Under the pieces are notes generated by a model. That model had not been told where the DNA came from and ran no database searches. It saw only the letters and a program-made list of their open reading frames with translations. The position numbers and the translations under genes are program-made. From Kumtagia sp963839725 (GTDB lineage: Bacteria > Pseudomonadota > Alphaproteobacteria > Rhizobiales > Rhizobiaceae), in assembly GCA_963839725.1 (NCBI GenBank), contig CAWIWT010000019.1, positions 55,747 through 119,746 of the forward strand: a DNA stretch of 64,000 bases, given 5' to 3'. This document shows positions 8,018-16,455 of this stretch, one piece after another. Each line of letters starts with the position of its first letter. The first letter of the stretch is position 1.

Positions 8018-9348
8018 GTGTGCTGAGAGTTCTGCAAATTCGCTGAGCGAGGGCGGTCATGGCAGGCTGGTGATGTTCAACGTCACCGATTCCCGCGAAG
8101 GAACGCCACCATGACCAAGATTGAAGGTAAATCCGCCAGCGCTGCCGTCAAAGACATTCTGCTGTCGAACCCGGACGGGCTACACGAAGTGATCCGTGCG
8201 GTGATGCAGGAAGTTCTCGAGGCCGAGATGGACGAGGCGCTTGGTGCTTCGAAGGGCGAACGCACGCCGGAGCGCCTGGGCTATCGCTCGGGTTATTACG
8301 GCCGCACCCTTGTCACCCGGGTTGGCAAGCTTGAGCTGCGGGTTCCGCAGGACCGGGCCGGCCGCTTCTCCACTGAACTGTTCGAGCGTTACCAGCGTTC
8401 CGAGCGGGCCTTGGTGGCGACGCTTGCGGAGATGTATGTGCAGGGCGTGTCGACCCGGAAGGTCAAGGCGATCACGGAAGAGCTGTGCGGTCATGCCTTC
8501 TCGGCCTCGTCGATCTCGGCCATCAACAAGCGTTTGGACGAGAGCCTGAAAGCCTTTGCCGAACGCCGGCTTCAAGAGCCCTTTGCCTACCTCATCCTCG
8601 ACGCCCGCTACGAGAAGGTGCGCGAAGCCGGCATCGTCATGAGCCAGGCAGTGCTGATCGCGGTCGGCATCGACTGGGACGGCCGGCGCCAGATCCTGGC
8701 GGTGGAAATGGCCAATCGCGAGAGCCGCTCGGCCTGGAAGGACTTCCTGGTCTCACTGAAGGGGCGTGGCCTCAAGGGCGTCGAGCTGGTCGTGTCCGAC
8801 GACCATGCCGGTCTGGTCGCCGCGATCGGCGAGGTGGTCCCCGAAGCGGCATGGCAGCGCTGCTATGTGCACTTCCTCAGGAACGCGCTCGATCACCTGC
8901 CGCGCAAGCACGGCGACGATTGCTTGCAGGAGTTGCGCTGGCTCTACGATCGGCGCGATCTCACCGAGGCCAAGGCCGATCTCGCCGCATGGCTTTCCAA
9001 ATGGTCGGCCCGCTATCCGCGGCTGACGACGTGGGTGGAGGAAACCATCGAGTACACGCTGACCTTCTTCCGCCTGCCGCGCCAGCACCATAAACACCTG
9101 AAGTCCACCAATATGCTCGAGCGGCTCAACGAGGAAATCCGCCGGCGCACCTATGTCGTGCGCATCTTTCCCAACGCCGAGAGCTGCCTGCGCCTGGTCA
9201 GGGCACTGGCCGTAGAAACCAACGAAAACTGGATGGAGGCCAACCGCTACATCAACATGGACGACCTGCGTGAGCACAAGAAACTCGCTCTGCGCCAAGC
9301 CGCATGACCAAATTCATGGCCGCCCAAATTGCAGAACTTGACGCACAC
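8018..9348 (+). mobile_element. IS256-family insertion sequence
   Basis: A 1331-bp element bounded by imperfect inverted repeats: left 8018-8040 (GTGTGC...AGTTCTGCAAATT) and right 9326-9348, whose complement reads GTGTGC...AGTTCTGCAATTT. It holds one transposase gene. IS256 elements normally make 8-9 bp target duplications. The flanks here (CGGGGGTA on the left, AACCAAAA on the right) do not match, so the copy may be old or have arisen by recombination between copies. The right end lies only 32 bases from the stop of the OmpA-family gene, which is not interrupted. Confidence 0.85.
8111..9307 (+). CDS. IS256-family transposase
   Basis: A 398-residue intact transposase of the mutator-like IS256 group. 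The N-terminal part has the family's RLGYRSGYYGR and ELRVPQDRAGRF segments. The RNase H-like core shows LILDARYEKVRE (first Asp), VSDDHAGL (second Asp) and the MLERLNEEIRRRTYVVRIFP block with the catalytic Glu. The region QRCYVHFLRNAL is also diagnostic. Start ATG with an AAGGA site 8 bases upstream. The reading frame is undamaged, so the element could still be active despite the missing target duplication. Confidence 0.95.
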   Translation: MTKIEGKSASAAVKDILLSNPDGLHEVIRAVMQEVLEAEMDEALGASKGERTPERLGYRSGYYGRTLVTRVGKLELRVPQDRAGRFSTELFERYQRSERALVATLAEMYVQGVSTRKVKAITEELCGHAFSASSISAINKRLDESLKAFAERRLQEPFAYLILDARYEKVREAGIVMSQAVLIAVGIDWDGRRQILAVEMANRESRSAWKDFLVSLKGRGLKGVELVVSDDHAGLVAAIGEVVPEAAWQRCYVHFLRNALDHLPRKHGDDCLQELRWLYDRRDLTEAKADLAAWLSKWSARYPRLTTWVEETIEYTLTFFRLPRQHHKHLKSTNMLERLNEEIRRRTYVVRIFPNAESCLRLVRALAVETNENWMEANRYINMDDLREHKKLALRQAA

Positions 9349-9380
9349 AACCAAAATACTCAGCTTATGACTGCCGCATG

Positions 9381-10040
9381 TTATTCCGTTAGCGGCGAAA
9401 TCTGGATTTCCACACGCCGGTTCTGTGCCCTGCCCGCTTCGGTCGCGTTCGACGCGATCGGCCTGGTCTTGCCAAAGCCGGTGACGGCAAAGCGGCGCTG
9501 ATCCACGCCCTGAGAGCTTAGATAGTTTGCGACCGAAAGCGCTCGGCGCTGCGAAAGGTCAAAATTGTGCTGGTCGCCACCGGTGGAATCGGTGTGGCCG
9601 TAGACATCGACAATCGTCGACTTATAGCGCTGTAGAACCAGCGCAACCGAGTTCAGCACCGGATAAAAACTTGCCTTCACCGCATCCTGATCGACACCAA
9701 AGGTGATGTCCGACGGCATGTTGAGAATGATCTGGTCGCCGGTGCGCGTAACACTGACGCCGGTGCCCTGCAACTGTGCCCGCAGTTCCGCCTCGTTCTT
9801 GTCCATCACGGCGCCGATCGTGCCGCCGGCAAGCGCTCCAATGCCGGCACCGATCAGAACGGCATTGCGCTGAGCGTTCTTGCTGCCGCCGACCGCCATG
9901 CCGGCAAGCGCGCCGAGCCCTGCGCCGAGAACCGCGCCGCCGGCCGTGTTCGAAACCTTCTGTTGACCCGTGTACGGATCGGTCGAGCATGCGCCAAGCA
10001 TCGCCGTAGCGGCGACCAGAGCGACGAACTTCTTCTTCAT
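9381..10040 (-). CDS. OmpA-family outer-membrane lipoprotein
   Basis: A 219-residue lipoprotein. The signal peptide MKKKFVALVAATAMLGAC ends in a lipobox (LGAC), so the mature protein begins at Cys18 and is anchored to the outer membrane. Residues 35-85 are a glycine-rich glycine-zipper region (GGAVLGAGLGALAGMAVGG and a second copy). Residues 110-215 form an OmpA C-terminal peptidoglycan-binding domain with the key pattern VYGHTDSTGGDQHNFDLSQ...RRVEIQI. Proteins of this build tether the outer membrane to the wall. I chose the ATG at 10040 (GAGGGAAA site) over a GTG six codons upstream. Confidence 0.93.
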   Translation of the reverse strand: MKKKFVALVAATAMLGACSTDPYTGQQKVSNTAGGAVLGAGLGALAGMAVGGSKNAQRNAVLIGAGIGALAGGTIGAVMDKNEAELRAQLQGTGVSVTRTGDQIILNMPSDITFGVDQDAVKASFYPVLNSVALVLQRYKSTIVDVYGHTDSTGGDQHNFDLSQRRALSVANYLSSQGVDQRRFAVTGFGKTRPIASNATEAGRAQNRRVEIQISPLTE

Positions 10041-10140
10041 GACTGTTTCCCTCTTCACCGCAACAGACTGATTGCGGTGCGAATCCCTTCACGCCTTTCT
10101 ACCATGAAATGCGGCAAAAAGCGGAACGCAACGGCTTACG

Positions 10141-10506
10141 CTACCAGAGGTTTTTGCCGTCGATCATGACGACCTCCACCGCGCCGAGATCGAAGTCATC
10201 GAAGAGGCGCGCATTGATGCTGATCTTGGGATTGTCGAAGTTTGGTTCACCAGTGCTCCAGTCCGGAGTCTCGGTATAGGTGCCACAGCCGCAGACGGAG
10301 CAAAAATGATGCTTGATGGTCCGGGATCCCCATTGATAGGTACCGCGATGATCGGTCGAGTTGAAGGCTACATCGTCGGGCGAATAGTAGGCCCACAGCG
10401 CACCGCGCTTGGAGCAGAATGAACACGTGCACGCCGTCACCGTCGCTGGCGCCCCCGCCAGCTCGAACGTCGTCGCCTTGCAGTGACAGCTTCCTTTGAT
10501 CGACAT
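10141..10506 (-). CDS. GFA/CENP-V family zinc protein
   Basis: A 121-residue protein of the glutathione-dependent formaldehyde-activating (GFA)/CENP-V family. Zinc-binding cysteines are visible in order: GSCHC near the start, CTCSFCSKRG in the middle, and HHFCSVCGCGTY, the usual three clusters. Most such small members have no proven activity, and the name reflects the fold of S-hydroxymethylglutathione synthase. The start at 10506 is set by a strong GGAGG site seven bases upstream; an earlier in-frame start lacks one. It stands alone, with the next gene on the same strand ending after about 70 bases. Confidence 0.88.
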   Translation of the reverse strand: MSIKGSCHCKATTFELAGAPATVTACTCSFCSKRGALWAYYSPDDVAFNSTDHRGTYQWGSRTIKHHFCSVCGCGTYTETPDWSTGEPNFDNPKISINARLFDDFDLGAVEVVMIDGKNLW

Positions 10507-10575
10507 AATGAGGTGCCTCCGGCTTAACGAAACCAAAGGCACCACAGACTGCAACGGTTGGCAAGCCGCGCAGAG

Positions 10576-10968
10576 TCAGTAGGAGCGCGGCGGTACGAAC
10601 AGGCAGATCGTCTTGCCATCATTCTTGCCCGCAACCGAACACCAATGGAACTCGCCATCGGGCGAGTCCTTCAGCCGCCGATCCTGGTAGGCGACCACCT
10701 CGCCCGTACCCTCGATGACATAGCCTTCTGGCCGTTCGCTGATCGCGGCCTGCGGCACTTCGCGGCAATCGTAGCCAGAGCAGCAGGAAAACGGATATTT
10801 CCAGCCATTGGGCTTTGCTGCGGTTGGCTTGGCGTCATGCGCCACCGAGGGCGCGGTGGCACCAACCACCAAGACGAAGGAGACAACCGCGGAAGCGATG
10901 ATTGAAAGGGTTGCGCGACCGAAAAGCGCGCGAACCTGGGAATGGTTGGCAAAGGCTGGTATGGGCAT
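10576..10968 (-). CDS. Conserved hypothetical secreted protein
   Basis: A 130-residue protein with an N-terminal hydrophobic segment (residues 18-42, LSIIASAVVSFVLVVGATAPSVA) that reads as a Sec signal with cleavage near Ala42-His. The mature part has paired cysteines (SCCSGYDCREV, and HWCSV...TICLFVPP), so it is probably disulfide-bonded in the periplasm. I recognise the pattern as a short conserved rhizobial protein without known function. It lies upstream of the GFA-family gene on the same strand, but nothing else links them. Confidence 0.7.
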   Translation of the reverse strand: MPIPAFANHSQVRALFGRATLSIIASAVVSFVLVVGATAPSVAHDAKPTAAKPNGWKYPFSCCSGYDCREVPQAAISERPEGYVIEGTGEVVAYQDRRLKDSPDGEFHWCSVAGKNDGKTICLFVPPRSY

Positions 10969-11400
10969 GGCTCATTCCTGTCAAACGAGGTCTCAAGCGC
11001 TAGGCTTGCCCGTTCCCGGAACGTGTCTTCCCTTCGGCCAGTCCGTCAGCGTTGATCCATGCCGCGGCCGGCCATCAATGCTTTTTCCTCCAACCTCTGC
11101 AGGCTGGACCGATTCCTTGACCGAAGCAACAGTATGCTGCGCTGCACAATGACGCAGATCATTTCAGTGTCGGCCACCGAAGAGAGAAGTCTGCGCCGCC
11201 ATGGTTAACGGTTGATTACCGACACAGTGCGGAGCCCTCTTCGGTGCCGACAACAATAGCGCTGCCCGCTACCCCGCAACGATGCTGGATTTCGCTGACG
11301 CACGTCAGAAAAGCTTGAAGGGCACCTTTGGACTCCCTTCAGCCTTTCGGTTCAACAATGCGGCGGCAACAAAAGCCACCGCAGGATAGGGCATTTTCGG
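10969..11400. other. Gene-free spacer
   Basis: No coding sequence is supported on either strand. The DNA is mixed in composition, with several short inverted stretches, but no recognisable RNA gene, terminator or operator. It separates the secreted-protein gene from the IS110 element; the exact left end of that element could lie within the last part of this spacer. Confidence 0.4.
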
Positions 11401-11627
11401 ATCATGCTGATTCGAAAATGCTTGTCTTATGACTTTTGCTGCCGAACGGGCGAAGAAGGAACCGCTGGGAGAGGGTCGCAGCCCTCTCGTCAGCGGCGAG
11501 GGTGGGATCGTTGAAATGCCGACCGTTGACGGGTCGAACTAGAGTTTGATCGCCCTCGTCTTTCTCTTTGGTCCTGAACGGATACCCGGAGTTCGGCTCC
11601 GGATGACAAGCAGAGGACAAGCGAAAG
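11401..11627 (+). ncRNA. Candidate IS110 bridge (seeker) RNA region
   Basis: In IS110-group elements the non-coding leader upstream of the transposase encodes a structured RNA that pairs with both target and donor DNA. This leader has the right position and size. It contains a clear hairpin GAGGGT-CGCA-GCCCTC (around 11473-11490) and further short complementary stretches around AACGGTCGGC/GCCGACCG-like segments. I cannot derive the guide loops without the element's ends. Position and family knowledge carry this call, not a covariance match. Confidence 0.35.
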
Positions 11628-12575
11628 ATGACGAACGATACCATTGGGGTCGATATCTCGAAAGACCATCTCGACGCCCACAGGATGAGCGACGGCGCCA
11701 GCCGCCGCTTCGCCAACGACATTGCCGGCCACAGGTCGTTCATGAGTTGGCTGGGCCAGCTTGATCACATTCAGGGCACCCGCATCGTCTATGAGCCGAC
11801 GGGCCCCTATCACCGGGCTTTCGAGCGCAGTCTGGCGGCGGCGGGCGCTGCCCTCGTCAAGGTCAATCCGCGACAGGCCAGGCGCTTCGCGGAGGCTACC
11901 GGCAGGCCCGCCAAGACCGACCGGCTGGATGCAGCCATGCTGGCGCGCATGGGCGCCCTGCTCGACCTGAAGGCGCGGGCCGTGCGCAGCCCGCTTCTCA
12001 ACGATCTCAAGGATCTGTACATGGCCCGCGAGGCGCTCGTGAAGAATCGTACGGCGGCAAAGAACAGAGCCAAGGCACTGAACCTTGCCATCCTCAAGCG
12101 CCATAGTGCCGAACAGCTCAGGCAGATCGAGCGTCAGATGGCCGCGATCGAGAAGGAAATCCTGACGCTCATCGAGGCCGAGCCGGACCTCTCCCGCCGC
12201 TTCGGCATCCTCGTCTCGATCCCGGGCATCTCGGCCATCACCGCCTTCGCGCTCCTCATCGAGATGCCCGAACTCGGCACGCTCGGTCAGGGCCAGGCAG
12301 CCTCACTCGCAGGCCTCGCTCCCATCACACGACAGTCCGGGAGTTGGACCGGCCGCGCCTTCATTCGCGGCGGCCGGTCCAATGTCCGACAAGCGCTCTA
12401 CATGCCGGCGCTCGTCGCCATCCAATTCAATCCCGATCTCAAGGCAAAGTACGACCAGCTCAAAGCCGCCGGAAAAGCCGCAAAGGTCGCAATCACCGCT
12501 ATCATGCGAAAGATCATCGTGCTCGCAAACGCACTGCTCAGGGACCGGCGAACCTGGACGCCATCCCTTCCTTGA
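11628..12575 (+). CDS. IS110-family transposase
   Basis: A 315-residue DEDD recombinase. The RuvC-like N-terminal domain starts IGVDISKDHLDAHR (first Asp) and includes VYEPTGPYHRAFE (Glu) and AKTDRLDAAMLARMG (paired Asp). The C-terminal Tnp20 domain has IPGISAITAFALLIEMPELG, a helix-hairpin-helix-like motif, and LAGLAPITRQSGSWTGRAFI with the catalytic serine region. The frame is intact. Start ATG follows AGAGGACAAGCGAAAG. The element is pointed at the 3' end of prfB (convergent), leaving the release factor open. Confidence 0.95.
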   Translation: MTNDTIGVDISKDHLDAHRMSDGASRRFANDIAGHRSFMSWLGQLDHIQGTRIVYEPTGPYHRAFERSLAAAGAALVKVNPRQARRFAEATGRPAKTDRLDAAMLARMGALLDLKARAVRSPLLNDLKDLYMAREALVKNRTAAKNRAKALNLAILKRHSAEQLRQIERQMAAIEKEILTLIEAEPDLSRRFGILVSIPGISAITAFALLIEMPELGTLGQGQAASLAGLAPITRQSGSWTGRAFIRGGRSNVRQALYMPALVAIQFNPDLKAKYDQLKAAGKAAKVAITAIMRKIIVLANALLRDRRTWTPSLP

Positions 12576-12589
12576 CCAACACGGATACT

Positions 12590-13721
12590 TTAGTCGATAT
12601 CCGCGACCGACTGCCCTGCCCCGCCATCGATGCGGTGGGAAAGTGATGCCTCCATGAAGTCATCGAGGTCACCATCGAGCACGTCGGACGGGCTGCTGCT
12701 TTCGACGCCGGTGCGCAAGTCCTTTACCAGCTGATAGGGCTGGAGCACGTATGACCGAATCTGGTGACCCCAGCCGATATCCGTCTTCGCTGCTTCGGTT
12801 GCGTTGGCAGTTGCTTCGCGCTTCTTGAGCTCTTCCTCGTACAAGCGCGAACGCAGCATCTCCCATGCTTTGGCCTTGTTCTTGTGCTGCGAGCGCTCGG
12901 CCTGGCAAGCGACAGCGATGCCGGTGGCGATGTGCGTGATGCGCACCGCGGAGTCGGTCGTGTTGACGTGCTGGCCACCCGCGCCGGACGATCTGTAGGT
13001 ATCGATGCGGACATCGGATTCAGAAACGTCGATCTCAATGGAATCGTCGATCACCGGATAGACCCAGATGCTCGAAAACGAGGTGTGTCGGCGGGCGTTG
13101 CTGTCATATGGTGAAATCCGAACTAAACGGTGCACGCCGGATTCGGTCTTCAGCCAACCATAGGCGTTGTGACCCTTGATCAGGATCGTCGCCGACTTGA
13201 TGCCGGCCTCTTCGCCGTCGTGGACTTCCAACACTTCGACCTTGAAGCGGCGGCGTTCGGCCCAGCGCGTATACATGCGCAACAGCATGTTCGCCCAGTC
13301 CTGGCTCTCGGTGCCGCCGGCGCCGGCGTGGACTTCCAGATAGGTGTCGTTGGCGTCGGCCTCTCCCGATAGCAGCGTCTCGATCTGCCGGGCCTTGATT
13401 TCGCCAGAGAGCGAACGGATCGCGGTTTCGGCTTCGGAGACGATGCCGGCATCGCCCTCCTCTTCGCCGAGTTCGATAAGACCGGTATTGTCTTCAAGCG
13501 CCTGGCTGAGCCGCTTGATGGAATTGATGCCGTCGTCCAGCCCCTGACGCTCGCGCATCAGTTTCTGGGCTTCCTGCGGGTCGTTCCAGAGGGCGGAGTC
13601 TTCGGCGCGGTTGTTCAGATAGTCGAGGCGTTTCAGGGCTGTATCCCAGTCAAAGATGCCTCCTCAGCAGGCTTATGGCCTGCTTGATTTCATCGACGAG
13701 CTTTTCGGTCTCTGCACGCAT
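12590..13721 (-). CDS. prfB: Peptide chain release factor 2, with programmed +1 frameshift
   Basis: Ends translation at UGA and UAA. The main frame (13558 to 12590) holds the HAGAGGTESQDWA segment, the SPF-type anticodon-reading region and the catalytic GGQ in SSGAGGQHVNTTDSAVRITH. Upstream, a short frame starts at ATG 13721 (MRAETEKLVDEI) and runs 24 codons to an in-frame UGA in the context CUU-UGA-C, preceded by GGAGG. Shifting +1 there continues DWDTALKRLDYLNNRAED, the normal RF2 N-terminus. The full product is about 376 residues. Low RF2 makes ribosomes pause at the UGA and shift, so the gene controls its own level. The 3' end abuts an IS110 copy. Confidence 0.95.
13649..13663 (-). promoter_or_regulatory. 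prfB: RF2 programmed frameshift site
   Basis: On the minus strand the order is GGAGG (13663-13659), three bases, then CUU UGA C (13655-13649). This is the standard bacterial prfB arrangement: an internal Shine-Dalgarno sequence, a slippery CUU and a UGA that only RF2 reads. The +1 shift turns the UGA C into GAC (Asp). It should not be treated as an assembly error, unlike the other frameshifts in this window. Confidence 0.93.
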
Positions 13722-13814
13722 AGCAGCTATGTGGCCTTTCAAATCGCACGGGAATTACGTGGCGCGGACCATAGGCACGCGCCTCCAAGCTGTAAAGTGG
13801 GAGCGCTGCCGCGA

Positions 13815-16265
13815 TCAGTAAAGACCGCCGCCAGCGCCACTGTTGATGGCTTCGCTGGCCCTCGGCGAAAGCTGTTCCGCCGACATCGACTCGCTGTCCA
13901 TGCCGATCACCCAATAGCTGTCGGCTGGGCCCGTACCCGGCTTGAACGCCTCGATAATCGTACCTGCCTCACCCTCGAGCGCCTCCATGCCGGTCTTGCG
14001 ATTGATCGGGATCAGCTTCATGCCTTCCGGCACCTGGAAGTCGACGATCGGCGTCTCCTTGAGCGCATCGCCCATAAATTCCTTGAAGATGGGCGCGGCA
14101 AGACCGCCACCCGTAGCGCCTTTGCCGAGCGACTGCGGCTTGTCGAAGCCCATATAGAGCCCGACGACGAGGTTCGGCGTGAAGCCTATGAACCAGGCGT
14201 CCTTTTCGTCATTGGTGGTGCCGGTCTTGCCCGCAATCGGACGACCAAGCTCCGATACGGTTACAGCCGTACCGCGCTGGACGACGCCTTCCAACATGGA
14301 GGTGATCTGATAAGCGGTCATCGGGTCCAGCACCTGCTCGGAATTGTCGGCAAGTTCCGGCTCAGGCTGGTTCTTCCACTCGGTCGCGACACAACCTTCG
14401 CAGCTGCGCTCGTCCTGTTTGAACACCGTTTTGCCATAGCGGTCCTGGATGCGGTCAATCATCGACGGCTTGATCTGCCGTCCGCCATTGGCCATCACCG
14501 CATAGGCCGAAACCATGCGCATGACGGTCGTTTCACCGGAACCCAAAGCCGCCGAAATATGCGGCGCCATCTTGTCGTAGACGCCGAAGCGCTCGGCATA
14601 TTCGACAACGAGTTTCATGCCCATGTCATTGGCAAGCCGCACCGTCATCAGGTTGCGCGACCGTTCGATACCGTTGCGCAGCGTCGACGGGCCAGCGGCC
14701 TTGCCGTCATAATTCTTCGGCGTCCAGGTCTCGTTGCCGATATGGATGGTGATCGGACCATCCATAATCACGGACGCCGGTGTATAGCCGTTATCAAGTG
14801 CGGCCGCGTAGACGATCGGCTTGAACGACGAACCGGGCTGGCGATAGGCCTGGGTGGCGCGGTTGAATTCGGACTCGGAATAGGAGAAGCCGCCGACCAT
14901 AGCGAGTATGCGGCCGGTATGCGGGTCCATAGCCAACAGCCCGCCGGACACCTCCGGCACCTGGCGCAGCAGGTAGCCGTCGCCATCAGCCTTCTTTTCA
15001 ACGAAGACGACGTCGCCGACATCAAGCACATCCGCAGGCGAGTTTGCCTTAAGCCGCTTGCCATCGACGACATGCCGCATGGCGAAGCTCATATCTTCCT
15101 TGGCGATCGTACCTATCTCACGGTCCGCCGACAGCACACCCGAAACCTCGCGCTTGGGCTGCAGGCCGATGATCAAGCCGGCATCGGTAGCGTCGGTCAC
15201 CACGGCAAGCTTCCATTCGGGAACGTCGTCGAGCCGCTTCACTTCGCCGAGCGGAATGCCCCAGTCATTGCCGATCTCGACATGCTTGTACGGACCGCGA
15301 TAGCCGCGCAGCGTGTCATATTTCAGCAGACCGTGCTGCATCGCCTTGCGCGCGATCAGCTGCAGCTCCGGGTCAAGCGTTGTCCGCACCGATAGGCCAC
15401 CCTCGTAGAGGGCATTCTCGCCGTAGCGGGCGATTATTTCGCGGCGCACCTCCTCGGTGAAATATTCGCCTGCAAACAGGTAGGTGCCGTTGCGGCGTGG
15501 CGTGACGCCGAGGGGCTCGGCCTTTGCCTTGGTGCCCTCCTCAGGCGAAACATAGCCATTCTGGACCATCTGGTCGATCACCCAGTTGCGGCGTTCGATC
15601 GCCTTCTCGGTGTAGCGGAAGGGATGGTAGTTGGAGGGGCCTTTCGGCAACGCGGCCAGATAAGCCGCCTCGGCGACGGTCAACTCATTGACCGATTTGT
15701 CGTAATAGGTCAGCGCCGCGCCGGCAATGCCATAGGCGCCTAGGCCGAAGAAGATCTCGTTGACGTAGAGTTCGAGGATGCGGTCCTTCGAGTAGGCCTG
15801 CTCGATACGGAAGGCGAGCAGCATTTCGCGGATCTTGCGATCATAAGTCTGGCTGGAACTCAGCAGGAAGTTCTTCGCCACCTGCTGCGTGATCGTCGAC
15901 GCGCCAACCGGTCGGCGACCCGAGCCTACGTTCCTCAAATTGGTTATGACGGCGCGACCGAGGCCCTGAACATCTATGCCGGGGTGATGATAAAAGTTCT
16001 TGTCCTCCGCGGACAGGAACGCGGCTTTTACCCGGTCAGGCACTGCTTGAATCGGCAGGTACAGCCGGCGCTCGCGCGCGAACTCGCCCATCAGCGACCC
16101 ATCCACTGCATGGATGCGCGTCGTTACCGGCGGCTCGTACTTCGAAAGCACCTCGTAGTCGGGAAGGTCCTTGGCAAGATTGCTCACGAAAATCGCCACG
16201 GCACCGGCAGCAATTAGCGCCAGCATTGTGCCAATCCCGAAGAAATAGCCGATGAGACGAATCAT
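13815..16265 (-). CDS. mrcA: Penicillin-binding protein 1A (bifunctional peptidoglycan synthase)
   Basis: An 816-residue class A PBP that polymerises glycan strands and cross-links peptides on the outer face of the inner membrane. Residues 5-30 are the single membrane anchor. The glycosyltransferase domain (about 55-230) has the catalytic EDKNFYHHPG and the GASTITQQVAKN and KIREMLLAFRIE motifs. An OB-like insert follows at about 320-430. The transpeptidase domain has the nucleophile in GSSFKP, SRN in ERSRNLMTV, and KTGTT. The C-terminal tail is serine/glycine-rich. It lies between prfB and an amidase gene, the standard rhizobial order, and is likely co-transcribed with the amidase upstream of it. 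Confidence 0.96.
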   Translation of the reverse strand: MIRLIGYFFGIGTMLALIAAGAVAIFVSNLAKDLPDYEVLSKYEPPVTTRIHAVDGSLMGEFARERRLYLPIQAVPDRVKAAFLSAEDKNFYHHPGIDVQGLGRAVITNLRNVGSGRRPVGASTITQQVAKNFLLSSSQTYDRKIREMLLAFRIEQAYSKDRILELYVNEIFFGLGAYGIAGAALTYYDKSVNELTVAEAAYLAALPKGPSNYHPFRYTEKAIERRNWVIDQMVQNGYVSPEEGTKAKAEPLGVTPRRNGTYLFAGEYFTEEVRREIIARYGENALYEGGLSVRTTLDPELQLIARKAMQHGLLKYDTLRGYRGPYKHVEIGNDWGIPLGEVKRLDDVPEWKLAVVTDATDAGLIIGLQPKREVSGVLSADREIGTIAKEDMSFAMRHVVDGKRLKANSPADVLDVGDVVFVEKKADGDGYLLRQVPEVSGGLLAMDPHTGRILAMVGGFSYSESEFNRATQAYRQPGSSFKPIVYAAALDNGYTPASVIMDGPITIHIGNETWTPKNYDGKAAGPSTLRNGIERSRNLMTVRLANDMGMKLVVEYAERFGVYDKMAPHISAALGSGETTVMRMVSAYAVMANGGRQIKPSMIDRIQDRYGKTVFKQDERSCEGCVATEWKNQPEPELADNSEQVLDPMTAYQITSMLEGVVQRGTAVTVSELGRPIAGKTGTTNDEKDAWFIGFTPNLVVGLYMGFDKPQSLGKGATGGGLAAPIFKEFMGDALKETPIVDFQVPEGMKLIPINRKTGMEALEGEAGTIIEAFKPGTGPADSYWVIGMDSESMSAEQLSPRASEAINSGAGGGLY

Positions 16266-16455
16266 TTCCGCTCCAATTCCAGACTCGGCGGTTTTTGTTG
16301 GGTACGCACAACCTTGGCAGCTTTAGCCGAGGGGCAACTCCAATTATATACCCATGTCGCCCTGATGTGGATAAAATACGGCAACCGGCGCGCCAAGTTT
16401 CTGAAATTACGCGACAGTCGCCAACGTGGCGACCCGGCAACGGAGCGGCTTCCCG

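Larger units (their letters stand above)
11401..12589 (+). mobile_element. IS110-family insertion sequence (ends approximate)
   Basis: Contains a full DEDD transposase gene (11628-12575) preceded by about 230 non-coding bases. IS110 elements lack long terminal inverted repeats, so the ends cannot be placed by eye. The right end must fall between the transposase stop (12575) and the prfB stop codon (12590), because the RF2 C-terminus looks native. The left end is set only by the loss of other features and could be off by 100 bases or more. Confidence 0.6.

Noticed and set aside
7756..8046. 96-codon frame before the IS256 transposase
   Set aside because: Low-complexity arginine/proline composition, no ribosome site, ends within the IS terminal repeat.
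13656..15395. 579-codon open frame on the plus strand opposite PBP1A
   Set aside because: A shadow of the PBP1A gene caused by GC-rich codon third positions; the opposite strand has every PBP1A motif.
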